Made by a program: the position numbers and the translations under genes
Notes under the pieces: model-generated
The model's input: only the letters and a program-made list of their open reading frames with translations
The model's database searches: none
Told to the model about the DNA's origin: nothing
Origin: Cryptomeria japonica
Taxonomy: Eukaryota > Streptophyta > Pinopsida > Cupressales > Cupressaceae
DNA length: 64,000 nt
Direction: 5' to 3'
Assembly (NCBI RefSeq): GCF_030272615.1
Contig: NC_081409.1
Span: forward strand, 206,195,190-206,259,189
Shown here: piece after piece, positions 35,902 to 47,774 of the stretch
How the letters are laid out: the number at the start of each line of letters is the position of its first letter
How positions within the stretch are numbered: the first letter of the stretch is position 1

Positions 35902-37370
35902 AACATGGTAAGAGTTCTCTTGATTAGCACAAGTATCCATAAACTATTCTATTGCACCAATTACAGTAGATCATTGTGGCATCAAGGCTTTATTCTCATG
36001 TTTAGTGTGATGAATTGAGAGTGGTACTAGTAAAATATGGAGTGCAACACCTTATTGGGCTATTATAGGAATTGTTCAAGATATCATAGTGCATGTGAAT
36101 GGTAAACACAAATGGATGTGTGTGTCAAACATAAATTTTAATACACTGAGTAACGTAATTGTATAGTTCATTGCTCCTGAAGAATGTTGGAAGTACATAA
36201 TGCTCTAATATAGATAATCTAGATTATGCAATTAACAGTCCTTTGTATTGGAACATATGTAGTGATTGATCATGGCATGCTACTATTACTAAAACACTCG
36301 GAGTGGTGTGATTATTAAATATATATAGTTGTTTTAGATAGATTAAATCAATTTCTTTTCCTTGTAATAGGAGATCGCATGAAGCCATATCTAGGCTTGT
36401 ATAATTGTTTCATTGTGAAGATATTTTGGTTGTAGTTATCTTGCACTATGATGTGATTGGACTTATTTTATACTGACTATGTTGTACTACATAAGTATCA
36501 TGTATAGATTTGATTTGGAGGATTTGTCCTTATATGACACTACTATCTAAGATATGTAAATTATGATGGGTGACTTTAATGCTTAGCTAAGTATATAAAT
36601 GGATGATAGCAGGGAGCCTTGTATGTAAATTAATTTAGGAACCTTATTCTTAATGATGTGCCATCTTAACATGTTGAATTAAGACATTTGAGTAAACACA
36701 TATATAGTTATTTTTGTATTATTTTCATGATCTTTCTTGGTTAAGCTAGCCCCTTGCTTCTTTAGGTAAACTATATATCAAGGTTGAGAATCATATAATG
36801 CTAAATCTTGTGGGCATAGGAAACAAATAGGTAGCATTGTGTAGTATCTATATAGATTATCTTAATCTAGGTAAGCCCAAGTTATTGTCTTGATAGATAA
36901 AATCTCAAAAGAACTAAATGTAACTTTGATCCCATTTGGAAGCAAGCATATAGGTATCCCTTGGATGAAGGATGCTCATGTGACCTCAAGTCAGTAGGAG
37001 AGAGTTAGAGGATAACTCCAATGTTTAGATTAGTTCCTAAACTTGTTCAACCTTCCCACTGCAATATGTTTTAGTCTAAGGTTGGGATTGGCATTAGATG
37101 GCTATGGAAAAACTTAAAGAATCTTGATAACTCATATCTAATAATGATGTAAAATTAAGCTAACATAATTTAATGAGGTGAACAATAGGTATTCTTATTT
37201 TATAGAGGGTTTTTCCCACTTTTAATATACACCTAGATCTATATTGAGCTTAGGATTGAATTTCTAAAGGTGGCCTTTGCCAACTATGAGGGTAAGTATT
37301 ACCAATATTGTATGGCATTTTGTTTAGTATTATATCTATGGATTTAATCATGTCTATTAAATAATGTATT
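35902..37370. other. Intergenic stretch, no gene recognised
   Basis: AT-rich, with only short frames. Nothing recognisable on either strand apart from sequence texture; no LTR end or repeat seen. Confidence 0.5.
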
Positions 37371-37607
37371 AATTCTATCGGTGCTTTTGGATTTGATTGC
37401 GTGCAAAAAAAAAATTATACATCAACGTTTCGAATCACACTTTGTGATTCATCATCAGGATGAGAGTTTAAAGGAGATGAAGGATGCCATAAGATCTTTT
37501 ATCTCCTTTAAACTCTCATCCTGGTGATGAATCATAGAGTGTGATTCGAAAAGTTGATGTATAAGAAAAAATTGCACACAATCGAATCCAGAAGCATCAA
37601 AAGAATT
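37371..37607. repeat. Imperfect inverted repeat, arms of about 107 bp, 22-bp loop
   Basis: Left arm 37371-37478 and right arm 37501-37607 pair over nearly their whole length. The inner core reads TCGAATCACACTTTGTGATT and ends GTTTAAAGGAGAT; the other arm gives ATCTCCTTTAAACTC. Looks like a foldback or MITE-like unit or a hairpin precursor. No coding capacity and no clear flanking duplication. Confidence 0.85.
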
Positions 37608-38229
37608 ATTGCATGGATCGTGGAAATTTGATTCCTTATGAGTTTTCATGAGTTCATGCATGTGTTTCAATAGAGGCCCCCATATGTGGATTCAATATAT
37701 TACTTATGTGTTGGTAAATTGAACTCAAACCTATAAGATAATTAAATAGTTAACCAAATCTCTTTCAGGTAATATAAACAGATTCATTAGCCATATTACC
37801 CTTCCAATAATTTGTTAGATTTATATCCTAATACTTCATAATATCAAAATATTGAATTGAGATTGATATAAGAGATCACTTCTTAGCACCACACCTAGGG
37901 TTGAGTGAGGGACTCTATGAGAACATGGGTAGAGGATATTTATATGTAGCTTGTCCCACTTATCTAGAGGTGATCACCAAAATTGTAAAATCAATGAACC
38001 ACTTATAGATAAGCTTATCATCGATCCAACATGACAGGAGTCATAGAGCATGCTCTACCAAAAATAGTAATCAGTTATATCATAGGGTAAGTCAACTTTT
38101 GTTAGTGACATGCAAGCAATATATGCCCATTGATAAGTAGGAGATATTTTCCACAAGAAGTCAAATTACAATATTGCTATCAAGATTCAACTATGTAATT
38201 TTTGAGTCAAACTCATTAACCCATGTTTC

Positions 38230-38570
38230 ATGAGACATGAATGGTTTTCATCAATGGCATATAGGTCACAGAACCAATGACATGTAGACAATGAATTCCC
38301 ATGTTACTCTAGAGGCATGGATGGTTTTGACCAATAGCATGCAGGTGCTAGATGTTGAGAGCTACCTGATTTTATAGAGTTTAGATTAGCTTTTGGCAGT
38401 GGCATATAAGCCATGGATACTTGATCTATTCTAGAGGCATAGACAGTTTTTGCTAGTGGCATGTAAGCCATAGAGCCAATGGCATGCAAGTGATGGATGC
38501 TTGTATTGCTTTGAAGGCATGGATGGTTTCCGCCAATAGCATGCAGCCAATAGATATATGATTCTCAGAA
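38230..38570. repeat. Degenerate tandem repeat, about 4 units of 80-100 bp
   Basis: Repeats of GAGGCATGGATGGTTTTxxC followed by AATxGCATGCAGG / AGTGGCATGTAAGCCAT blocks, starting near 38240, 38316, 38435 and 38518. Units are diverged. Confidence 0.7.
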
Positions 38571-39071
38571 GTTCAATATTAGCAATAGTATATCAAACAA
38601 ATTGTGTTTCCTATGTGGTGTTTGCTTAAGGTAGGATTTCCTAGTTTGACTACTTATTTAGTCTATATAATTAATACTATAGATGCTAGCCTTGGGTCTA
38701 TGGTATAACCATAAGACATCTTGAATATTTAACTTATATAGAGGTGTGATGACCTAGATGATCAATGGGTTGTGAAAATTTTATCACTAGCTTTAGGTAT
38801 GGTACACATTATCATACTTATGTTCTTGCCAATGAGGACATCAAGTAGTATAAGATATTTTGTCGTTGTCATAGACAATGATGGATTGGAAAATAGACAC
38901 AAATATGGGATGCACTAACATTCCTTTTCTAGATAAGATCTACTTATTTTCTTATGTTTTAGGGAAGTAGGTAGTGAGATTATGCATATGATAGGTTACA
39001 TCCACTTCCATTATGTCGGTTGGTGTTTAGATAAACCAATGATGTATGTGTTGATCACTCCCATTAAATAT

Positions 39072-39150
39072 ATGTGTGTATGAGCTAGTCATTGTTGTAC
39101 TTGTGATGTGTGTATGAGCTAATCATTGTTCTACTTGTGATGTGTGTATC
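39072..39150. repeat. 34-bp tandem repeat, about 2.3 copies
   Basis: TGTGTGTATGAGCTA(G/A)TCATTGTT(G/C)TACTTGTGA twice in tandem, followed by a partial third unit beginning TGTGTGTATCAACTA. Confidence 0.85.
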
Positions 39151-40792
39151 AACTACTCACCTTGTGTATAGGTTACATAAGTTTGAGCCAAACACGATGT
39201 GAACTTGGGATTATGGAATAATATGACTCCTATGCAAACATGTGTTTGTGCACTAATGGTTGGTACAAAACCAACAGATGGTGTGTACTTATCATTCTAA
39301 TAGCCAAACTAATTTTAAAACATAAGCTTATTTAATAATTGTGATTTGAAAGCAAAATCAAAGCTTCTCATACAAAAGAAGATGAACTCTCTTAACATTG
39401 GTGTACGAACCTCAAAACATCTAATTCTAAAAAGGAGCTATGTAAAGAAGGTCATCACAAATGAACCCTCAAAGTTTAGGTGTAGGTCTAGGGATGACCC
39501 TAACATTTGAAAGCTTACCACTGCTGAGTGTAAGCATAAGTGGTGGCTTATACTTGTTGCCACCATGGTGATGGGATAAGTGCCAGATGAAAGATATGGT
39601 TGATCAACATAGTTGGTAGTAGTTGTGAATTGAATTAAAATATATATAATAGTAAGCGAGCAGTTATAACAGTTGTATTCATTCTTTGCACCCACAAGCA
39701 TTCAGAAAAAAATTCAGTAAATAAATTTATTAACATAATTAATTGAAAATTAGCCAAAATCCAATCACACGTTAAAACATCGAAAGGTGAAGAATAACTA
39801 CATTATTAACTAACCGTATTGATTTTTCAACTTCCAGTTCATTTGACTTATAACTATTTGAATTGAAATAAGCATCCAGACGGCATTTTTATTCATGCTT
39901 ATTCAGAATAAATGTGCAGTCCTCCGTTTTTACTTTGTGGGATTGCACCATGGATCATTACTATACTTGTACATAGACAAGTTCTGTATAATTTCAGTTA
40001 GTTTGATCAAGTCAAAAGTATTACACTTGTATGCCAATATTCCATGCAGTCGGAAGGGTAGACAATTTCTCACAAATCAATATTAAATGGATTGACATAT
40101 GCTTTCAATAAGATGTTTGAACATCGTATATAAGTTTCCTGACACTGCAGGTCATGATAAAAGAAACAGTAGTGTAGGGTAATATTCTATCAAAACATTA
40201 CTTAACCAATTCTTCCATAATCGAAATTTCACTTCAAACCGTTAGCATTAAGATGCAATCCAAGGGATCATTGGCATCATTTTCTTAGCTTTTTTTGTTT
40301 ATTATTTATGATGCCATTCACAGCTTTTTACCATTTGCTTCAGAATAGCTATTCATACTTTTTTTTTCCCGTGCTAACAAAGAAGGTATTGAAAATTATT
40401 GTTAATCTTGTTTGGATTATTCCATGGACCTTTATAATGTGAATGGAAACTTTTTCTCATATTGTCACATTAGGGATGACCGATTAAAACATAATAGTTG
40501 TGGACAATGTGTCAAAATTCTATATTCAGAGAGATTATATTCCTAAGACCCAATTGATGTCCATTTTCTTTTAAATTGATGCCATCACATAGATTAATTT
40601 TTTTGCCCCATATTTTGGTTCATGATAACATGAAGGTACTACAGGTAATATTCTGCCAAAAATTTACTTAAAAGTAATATGCATGTGATGAATGCTTCTC
40701 TTAATCTCTTGGGACAGATACCATGAAAGAAATATATTTGAAGATAAAACCATGCATTCTCTAATACATAGAGACAAAAATTTAGCATAATG

Positions 40793-41368
40793 TCAGACAT
40801 ATTTACTTCTGTACTTGGGTTTCCAATCTTTATCACATTTAATGTTCATTTCTGATAATCCTGAAGAAACCTCTAAATTGTCGGCAGGGCTGAAAACCTT
40901 TGAACGAAGAGTTCCATTCTCTCCACTTTCTTCTGTCAACTTTCCATGATTTTCTCTGAACTCCAAGTGTTTTTTCCTTGCCATTTCAGCAACATCTGCA
41001 GTGTACCTAGCTGTTTTCTCCATTGTCAGTAAGCAACGACTGTATCTTGTACTAAGAATCTGCTCACTATGGGATACCAATGTAAAACATTTGTGATCTG
41101 GAAAAATATCTTTAGCATCCTCATCTACTGCCAAAGGATAAAAGAAAACAAGCCGTCCACCCATAACCAACAAACGAGCAGCAACGTCAAGCAAATCATG
41201 CACACATTCTACCAGACTGTATGGAGCTGTTGAAGGAATGTGATCTTTCCTCTTCTCATCTGGAATAACATATGGACCTTTCACCCCCTTCAGCAGCTTC
41301 CTGCCACCTGATTTCCGTCCCCCAGCACGAACACCATATGGGGGATCACATATGATTGCATCAAAGAC
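40793..41368 (-). CDS. TRMT11: TRMT11-like tRNA (guanine-N2) methyltransferase, last coding exon
   Basis: A 191-codon open exon ending in a stop at 40793-40795. It opens with FDAIICDPPYG: DPPYG is the N-methyltransferase active-site motif of the TRMT11 family, which methylates G10 of tRNA together with TRMT112. It continues with APYSLVECVHDLLDVAARLL, GGRLVFFYPL and the C-terminal KPKYRSKYV, all typical of plant TRMT11 C-termini. The acceptor is TTTTTGTAATGCAG immediately before GTC at 41368, with a good pyrimidine run, so I begin there rather than at the nominal Met. The SAM-binding and THUMP exons must lie to the right; I could not find them in the next 22 kb, which are filled by retroelements. 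Reading frame intact, so the gene may be functional with a very long intron, or be a separated 3' fragment. Confidence 0.85.
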   Translation of the reverse strand, partial: VFDAIICDPPYGVRAGGRKSGGRKLLKGVKGPYVIPDEKRKDHIPSTAPYSLVECVHDLLDVAARLLVMGGRLVFFYPLAVDEDAKDIFPDHKCFTLVSHSEQILSTRYSRCLLTMEKTARYTADVAEMARKKHLEFRENHGKLTEESGENGTLRSKVFSPADNLEVSSGLSEMNIKCDKDWKPKYRSKYV

Positions 41369-42471
41369 CTGCATTACAAAAAGTTATGGCAATTAAAATA
41401 ACGAAACAATTCAAGGGTAGCAATAGTATCATAGAGAAAGATGAGAAAATCCTTTACATTTAAAGTTCAATAAAATTCACATTACCAACACCATCGGAAA
41501 TAAAAGCATTCAAACATCTGCACTGCCATCATTTAACTAAAAAATAGGATTTCTTATGATACTACTCTAGACACATACAAGACTTGAGCAACAAGTAGTA
41601 GGCAGTTTTCCAGCAAATGGTTGTTTCACATGAGGCTATGCTCATATATTTTCAGATAATTTACTTTAAAGACTATTCTGGAAGCTACATAAAATAACTT
41701 TCTTCTTAAGAGCAGGTAACTAAGAGACAAGTTTCCGTATGTCACCTTATTTAACTTCACAAAGCCTCATATAGACCCAACAAAATAATCTGTTAACAAT
41801 CTCAGAAGCAAGCACGTGCATTTGCATGTGGAAACTAGTATTAATCCCATAGCACTCATTGCCACCATAAAATATTTATATTAGAAAATATTGGTGTGTA
41901 CATTACAAATAGGTGCATATCCTTCTAAAGAATGTGAAATGTAACTGACAATAATTGAATTACTAACTTTTATAACACACTACAAAGTCACTAGGAGTCA
42001 CTAGGGTGACTTTAGTACAAAAGGTAAGTCGTATTTTCTAACACCCCCTATTAAGGCTTATAATACTAAAAGCAAAAACATACTAACAGAGAATAAAAGT
42101 AGAATTGCATATTTTTCATAAGCTTTTCCTCGAAAAAACTATTCTTGAACTACGTATAACTCCATCAAGCTACCTCCTAAACCTTGTAAAGGTACAGCTC
42201 TTGAGCTAAATTCTTGAGTTACAAGCTTTTGATCATGGGTTCCCGCAGAAATATCAAATGATGCAAAAATACATGAGTCAAATAGCAGATATTGTACCAT
42301 ATTTTCACCAGTCATATTCACATCAACTGGAAAATTAAATTGAAGATTCCAGCGACCACTTACTGTTAAAATCAGATCGCATTTATGACAAACTTTTTAT
42401 AACTGCAAGATCAGGCAGAAAGTGTGAGATTCGTTTGACAACCATTTACTCATTCTGGGAACTTCTAGCTG
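41369..42471 (-). other. Probable intron of the TRMT11-like gene, no exon found
   Basis: AT-rich sequence upstream (on the gene strand) of the last exon. Short frames only; no residues matching the SAM-binding part of the methyltransferase were found. Ends at an LTR-like start at 42472. Confidence 0.45.
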
Positions 42472-42890
42472 TCATGCCCCCTGTAGCGAATACGCATCTG
42501 CGATAACCTGAATGAACTTAACGGAAGGACAGAAGAATATCACATGCACTGGTTTCAGCAATGATTAAGTGTTATTCCCATGTTCAGGATTAAACAAAGA
42601 TTAGTCACCATGTGTTGAGGAAAAGAGAAGCAAATGCAATCCAGTAAGATAAGGGATTAGACACCAAACGGTTTGTTAAGACAACAAACTAGTTGAAGAG
42701 CAGTGATTAAGTTCTAAGAGGAGACACCCCCTTTCAAGGGAAAGGTCTGTCCAAACGACACATCCTTTCAGGGATGGGATAAGGGTATAAGAAGGGAGGA
42801 CGGGATGGTAGAGGAGGCCATCATCAATCATCCAAAACACATCTTCAGAAACACTAGTAACGACCCCTCATGTCTCTTTCCCCCAATGTG
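42472..42890 (+). mobile_element. Probable 5' fragment of a Gypsy-type LTR
   Basis: Begins TGTCATGCCCCCTGTAGCG, a common LTR start, and has a promoter-like GGGTATAAGAAGGG at about 42786-42799 preceded by CACCCCCTTTCAAGGG and CACATCCTTTCAGGG. It breaks off near 42890, where the ~117-bp tandem units begin. No partner LTR in the window. Confidence 0.4.
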
Positions 42891-42892
42891 TT

Positions 42893-43980
42893 TATACTCT
42901 AGTCGGCCTTACTCAAGTCGGCCTCTCCAATTAATTCCACCAAATATCGCCCTTATGCCAAAACATATAATAGAGCCAAATGATAAATCGGCTCCACAAG
43001 ATTATTAATTTGCAGCCTTAGTATTTCTCTGTCCAACTTCATCAAACCACAATTTTAAGTAATAATTGCCAAACATTAATCTACTAAGCCTCTATAAAAT
43101 CGATTTGTCAATATAGAATGCAGCAAATGATATTATTGAAACAGCAGACCAATAGTGTATTTGTAATTTGATCAAGCACATAGACAACCAGCTACCAATC
43201 ATATAAAATTTCTTTGATATCAAGTCAGCTTCTCCAATTAATTCCACCAAATATCACTCTTATGCCAAAACATATAATAGAGCCAAATGATAAATCGGCC
43301 CCACACAATTATTAATTCACAAATATTGGCCTTACTCAAGTCAGCCTCTCCAATTAATTCCGCCAAATATTTGATATATTGGCCTTACTCAAGTCGGCCT
43401 CTCCAATTAATTCCGCCAAATATCGCCCTTATGCCAAAACATATAATAGAGCCAAATGATAAATCGGCCCCACACAATTATTAATTCACAAATATTTGCC
43501 TTACTCAAGTCGGCCTCTCCAATTAATTCCGCCAAATATCGCCCTTATGCCAAAACATATAATAGAGCCAAATGATAAATCGGCCCCACACAATTATTAA
43601 TTCACAAATATTGGCCTTACTCAAGTCGGCCTCTCCAATTAATTCCGCCAAATATCGCCCTTATGCCAAAACATATAATAGAGCCAAATGATAAATCGGC
43701 TCCACACGATTATTAATTTGCAGCCTTAGTATTTTTCTGTCCAACTTCATCAAACCACAATTTTAAGTAATAATTGCCAAACATTAATCTACTAAGCCTT
43801 TATAAAATCGATTTGTCAATATAGAATGCAGCAAATGATATTATTGAAACAGCAGACCAATAGTGTATTTGTAATTTGATCAAGCACATAGACAACCAGC
43901 TACCAATCATATAAAAATTTCTTTGATATCAAGTCAGCTTCTCCAATTAATTCCACCAAATATCACTCTTATGCCAAAAC
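42893..43980. repeat. Higher-order tandem repeat inside the LTR
   Basis: Units of about 117 bp containing CTTACTCAAGTCGGCCTCTC, CAAATATCGCCCTTATGCC and GAGCCAAATGATAAATCGG begin near 42906, 43213, 43329, 43381 (partial), 43497, 43615 and 43930. A longer block (TTGCAGCCTTAGTATTTCTC ... GATATCAAGTCAGC) occurs twice, at about 43008-43225 and 43721-43940, almost identical. The homologous right LTR has a single unit at 55820. Confidence 0.88.
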
Positions 43981-44648
43981 ATATAATAGAGCCAAATGAT
44001 AAATCGGCCCCACACAATTATTAATTCACAGCCTTAGTATTTCTCCGTCCAACTTAATCAAGCCACAATTTTAAGTAGTAATTGCCAAACATTAATCTAC
44101 TAATCCTTTATAAAATCGATTTGTCAATATAGAATGCGGCAGATGATATTATTGAAACGGCAAACCAATATTGAATTTGTAATTTGATCAAGCACAATGA
44201 CAACCATCTCTCGATCATATATAAAAATAATCTCTTTATGTAAGATAGAAGACATTCATCATAAGACAATATTGACCATCAATATCTACAAATGTCTTTA
44301 TTTCTGAAACAAACCCAAAACCTTACAAATTTGTCTCCAATGGAGACTTCACAAAATTGGCCCAGCAGTGAACTCCATCACGAAACAACTCCTTTGGAAG
44401 AACCAAGTTTTCATCCAGCCCTTATGTCAAAGTCTAGAAGGTTTTCATCTCCAGAAACATTAATCATTTATCAAATCCAACACATGCTTTACTTCCTCCA
44501 TCCAACCTCATAAAGAACTCCAAGAAGCATCTAGAAAATTAGGCCAGCTTGACCAACTTTAATATTAATCATATTTGGAGAACTTTATTTAATAAAGTGA
44601 AATTTAATAATATTTTATTATTATTTAATTAAATTAATTAATATGAAG

Positions 44649-45098
44649 TTGCAGCAGTTGTAGGCTGTGCACCTCCAGGTGGAGGTCTTGGGGTTGAAAC
44701 CCTCGAGCCTCACGTCGTGCTGTCCAAGCTGGGCGGTTCAATGAAGTGGAGGTTTATCTCGCCCCCCGCTAACTATGATTGTCCGTAGGTCCCCCATCCC
44801 AGAAAAACATCTGCTCCGCCCTGCTAATGCCAACAAACCAATCTAGTAGTGCGTACTGCGAGGAAGGCCTAGCACAGATGTAGGGTAAAGTTTGATGTCG
44901 ACTATCACTGTCAATGGCTCAGCAGCTCGATCGATGGTTTATCTCTATTCGTTGGCCAATGGAAATGACGGCTGGTGCTCTCCAGTCATACAGGTGCTTC
45001 ATCGAGGATGCCTTGGCTCACGACATGGAGATGAGGTCCTCCTATGTGATCTCACTAGTTCATAGCTCCAGTCAAAAGCGCTTGCCCTTTAAAAAAGA
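44649..45098 (+). mobile_element. SINE-like insertion with 13-bp perfect target duplication
   Basis: A 450-bp, comparatively GC-rich segment flanked by AATTAATATGAAG (44636-44648 and 45099-45111). It begins TTGCAGCAGTTGTAGGC, resembling a pol III A box, and 44692-44702 GGTTGAAACCC resembles a B box. It ends TTTAAAAAAGA, an A-rich tail. No ORF. Long duplications and an A-rich 3' end mean insertion through a LINE-type mechanism, and the internal promoter-like boxes fit a tRNA-derived SINE. It is longer than usual plant SINEs. The homologous right LTR lacks the segment. Confidence 0.75.
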
Positions 45099-45387
45099 AA
45101 TTAATATGAAGTCATCATTTGAATATTTCATTTATTTTTTGACAACTGAGTAAAAATCAATTTAATTAATTGTCACCTTAAAAATTGGGGACATTAGAGT
45201 CCTCTCAGCCCAAACATTGCTTGTCCTCAAGCAATTCTCTGCCGCACCACCACAATCCGAAAACAGCTATATGAAGAACACTATATCACTCTGTTGTTCC
45301 ACTATGATGCAATCAACATTATTGAAACTTGCAACTCTGTCATGCAAAACGATTCCTATTGTCATGCTTATCCACTCTCCTTCCAAC

Positions 45388-45878
45388 TATTAGGAATTGC
45401 ATGCAGAAAATATCAATTATATGCAAATAATGATTAAACAAAGGAATGAAAAACACAGAAATAATAATAGAGAGGAGACAATTTTAACGTGGTTCACCCA
45501 AACTTGGGCTATGTTCACCAAATAGAGAATCCAATATTATTATCGAGTAAATTGAACCGATTACAACCAGCAATCCCTTGCAACTCAATACCGCTGCAAA
45601 ATGCTACAAAATTCTCTCCAAAAAACCCTAACCCTTAGACATTTTATAAAGACTTATGTCAGTTACAAAATTAGGGTTACAATATGTCAACCAATAGAAA
45701 AATAACACTCGACGCCTTTATAAAATAATAAGAGTCATTTGGGGCTCTGCCCCTTGACCCCACCTTGGGGGTGCTACCCCCAAACCCCCGTTGAACAAAT
45801 TGGGGGGAAACTGTGCTGATAAAAGTGGAGAAAATTTAACCTCCGAGTCTGATTAGGCTCCATATAACAACACCAACA
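45388..45878 (-). mobile_element. Probable solo LTR, Copia type, inside the Gypsy element
   Basis: On the minus strand it starts TGTTGGTGTTGTTATATGG and ends CATGCAATTCCTAATA (terminal CA changed to TA). It contains GGGGCAGAGCCCC, a TTATAAAATG promoter-like motif and the GGTGAACCACGTTAAAATTG region common in plant Copia LTRs. Flanks CCAAC and ATGTC do not match, so the edges may be slightly off or the insertion rearranged. Confidence 0.55.
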
Positions 45879-45883
45879 ATGTC

Positions 45884-46640
45884 TCATCATAATCCCACCA
45901 CTCCATACTCATCTTGTAGATGGAAATTTGATTAACAACATTTTGCATACTCATGAGTGTTTGTATACTAATCCATTCTACATGCTCCAATCTGCCCACC
46001 ATAGATGTCATACTTGAAAAATCTCTTGCATCATCATCATATCCACTCCTTGGAAAATCAATTGGTAAGGTTGTCCATTCACTCCGTAATTATTCATTGT
46101 TGTGGTTATCCTTGCTGCTGCTACATGTGGTGTTTCATCCACCAAGGCCTTGAGTATTATCTTCTTCCGATCCACCATGAACTCCAACTCTATCTGCTAG
46201 AAGTCCTAAATGTATCGTCCAAAAGAATACAACCATTGAATTCCTAATATGATATCGGAACCAACAATCTCAATCATGTATATATAATTGGAGATTGTGT
46301 AGTCATCAAGTCTAATGCTTATATGTGGTACCTTCTTGTTGCATTTCCTCTTAAATCCATCAGCCATCATGACATGAAATCCTGGAAAATCTTCTAATGG
46401 GAATCCTCCTCTTGCTACCAGGCTATCATTCACAAAATTGTGCGTTGCACCACTATGCAACAAACATGTCACTTGCTGTCCATTAACCACTCCTCTTACT
46501 CTAAATGGCTGATACGTTCTTGAAAGTAAAGTTGTGGCACCATGTGCTAAGGCTACAGTATCTTACTCCTCATTGTCACTTTCTGAAGTATCATCAATAG
46601 CATCATCAACATTAGATGTAACTTCAAAATAATGCAATTG
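45884..46640 (-). pseudogene. Gypsy aspartic protease region
   Basis: 46490-46206 on the minus strand: VNGQQVTCLLHSGATHNFVN (the active-site Asp has become His in LLHSGA), then VGSDIILGIQWLYSFG, the usual ILG-x-QWL motif of plant Gypsy proteases. Upstream (to 46640) lies a short acidic linker after the gag zinc knuckle. Downstream the frame continues weakly to about 45884 without RT motifs. Adjacent to the Copia insertion site at 46661. Confidence 0.75.
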
Positions 46641-46665
46641 AACCTTCCCACGACATCTATGACCA

Positions 46666-46854
46666 TATTAGAATATCCTTATTTCTATTATCTAATGGTT
46701 GATTATGTACGATATTGTAAAAATTAGGAATTTCCTTTCTTGCTCCAGTTATCGGTTGTTTCTAAATAGAAACACCAATCTTTGTAATTCTATTTAATGA
46801 TCTTTTCAATCATTAGTAAATATAACATAATTTACCAAATACTTCAGCATATTA
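46666..46854 (+). repeat. 5' LTR of the Copia element
   Basis: TATTAGAATATCC ... CATATTA; the ancestral TG start now reads TA. Immediately followed by primer site TGGTATCAGAGCTTGG. Confidence 0.88.
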
Positions 46855-46866
46855 TGGTATCAGAGC
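46855..46866 (+). other. Primer binding site (tRNA-Met type)
   Basis: TGGTATCAGAGC directly after the LTR. Confidence 0.88.
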
Positions 46867-46869
46867 TTG

Positions 46870-47774
46870 GGCATAAAAAAATTTGAAACGGTTTTTATAA
46901 TTCTAAAGTTTTCAGTGAAAAAAACAATTCAAATCAACTTTTCAGTCATCTTTTCAAATCTGCCTAAGGGTTTTCGTATTCGCGTTTTTTCGTGATCCGT
47001 ATTCTGTTCTTCGCGACAATTCTGTTCTAGGCCTGTTCTAGGTCGATTTTTTATGAAGCTGTGACTTTTGCGACCTGATTGGTAGTTTTTTTTCGGCATT
47101 TTTTGGTGGCTCCTGATGGTGGCTTTAAACGCGTTTCGCGTTAATCTTTTATCGTGCGACTTCGACCCACGAATTTTTTCGCGTCGCACTCTGTGTTCTT
47201 GGCCGCAGTGGCAGCATTTCTATGCTCTAACCCAGCGTTTAGTCTTCTGCTTCTTTTTCCGCGACGCCTGTCTCAATTCCGCCAAGATTTTTTGTGCCCT
47301 TTCTGCATTTTTCGGCAACGGTTTTTGTCATTTCGCAGTTTTCGTGATTTTCATTCCACATGATTGTGTTTATTTTCTCAATTTTCTGCAAAATCGCGAC
47401 GCTCAGGAACTCTTTCTGTCCGCGCGACATCTCTCTTGTTCCATCTGCACTCTATGTTTCCAAAGCTCGCGATTTGGTCTTCTGCAATTTTCGACTAGGT
47501 TTTTGACCCTTCAAATCAAATCGAAATTTTATTTTGATTGCAAATTCTTGGTGGGTTTTTCAAAAGCTCATCTCGGTCTCTGTCGGAATTTTCTGGGTCT
47601 TCTGTTGTATGTGCATTGGAATTCGTACCCAAAAATTGTCAACTACCTCTAAATCTATGCACCCTTTTCAACCTCATTTTTGTCTACGAGTCGCATTTAC
47701 GCGATTTCACAAATCTTCTACCTCGATATTTGTGTCATCACTTGGTCAACCAGCTTTGACCTCAATTTTTAGCA
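46870..47774 (+). other. CpG-rich untranslated leader of the Copia element
   Basis: About 900 bp with unusually many CG dinucleotides for this window (for example CGCGTTTCGCGTTAATC near 47130, TTTTTTCGCGTCGCAC near 47175). Frames are open in places but match nothing; translation probably starts at 47775. Confidence 0.6.

Larger units (their letters stand above)
37608..40792. other. Intergenic stretch with small degenerate repeats
   Basis: No gene recognised. It contains the repeats at 38230-38570 and 39072-39150 and a purely AT-rich remainder. The end nearest 40792 is the 3' flank of the TRMT11-like exon. Confidence 0.5.
42891..45201 (-). repeat. Left (3') LTR with ~117-bp tandem array
   Basis: Ends on the right at GGGGACATTAGA (TCTAATGTCCCC on the element strand, apparently from TGTAATGTCC). 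The stretch 43700-44610 matches 55810-56510. The left half is inflated by tandem units and a larger duplicated block (see separate entry), and a SINE-like insert lies at 44649-45098. The left end is uncertain. Confidence 0.65.

Noticed and set aside
42893-43700. A CRISPR-like regular repeat array
   Set aside because: Units are contiguous tandem copies of ~117 bp with no unique spacers, inside a plant LTR.
47116-47652. A 178-codon frame in the Copia leader
   Set aside because: Precedes the recognisable gag start, has no gag features, and overlaps other open frames in a CpG-rich leader.
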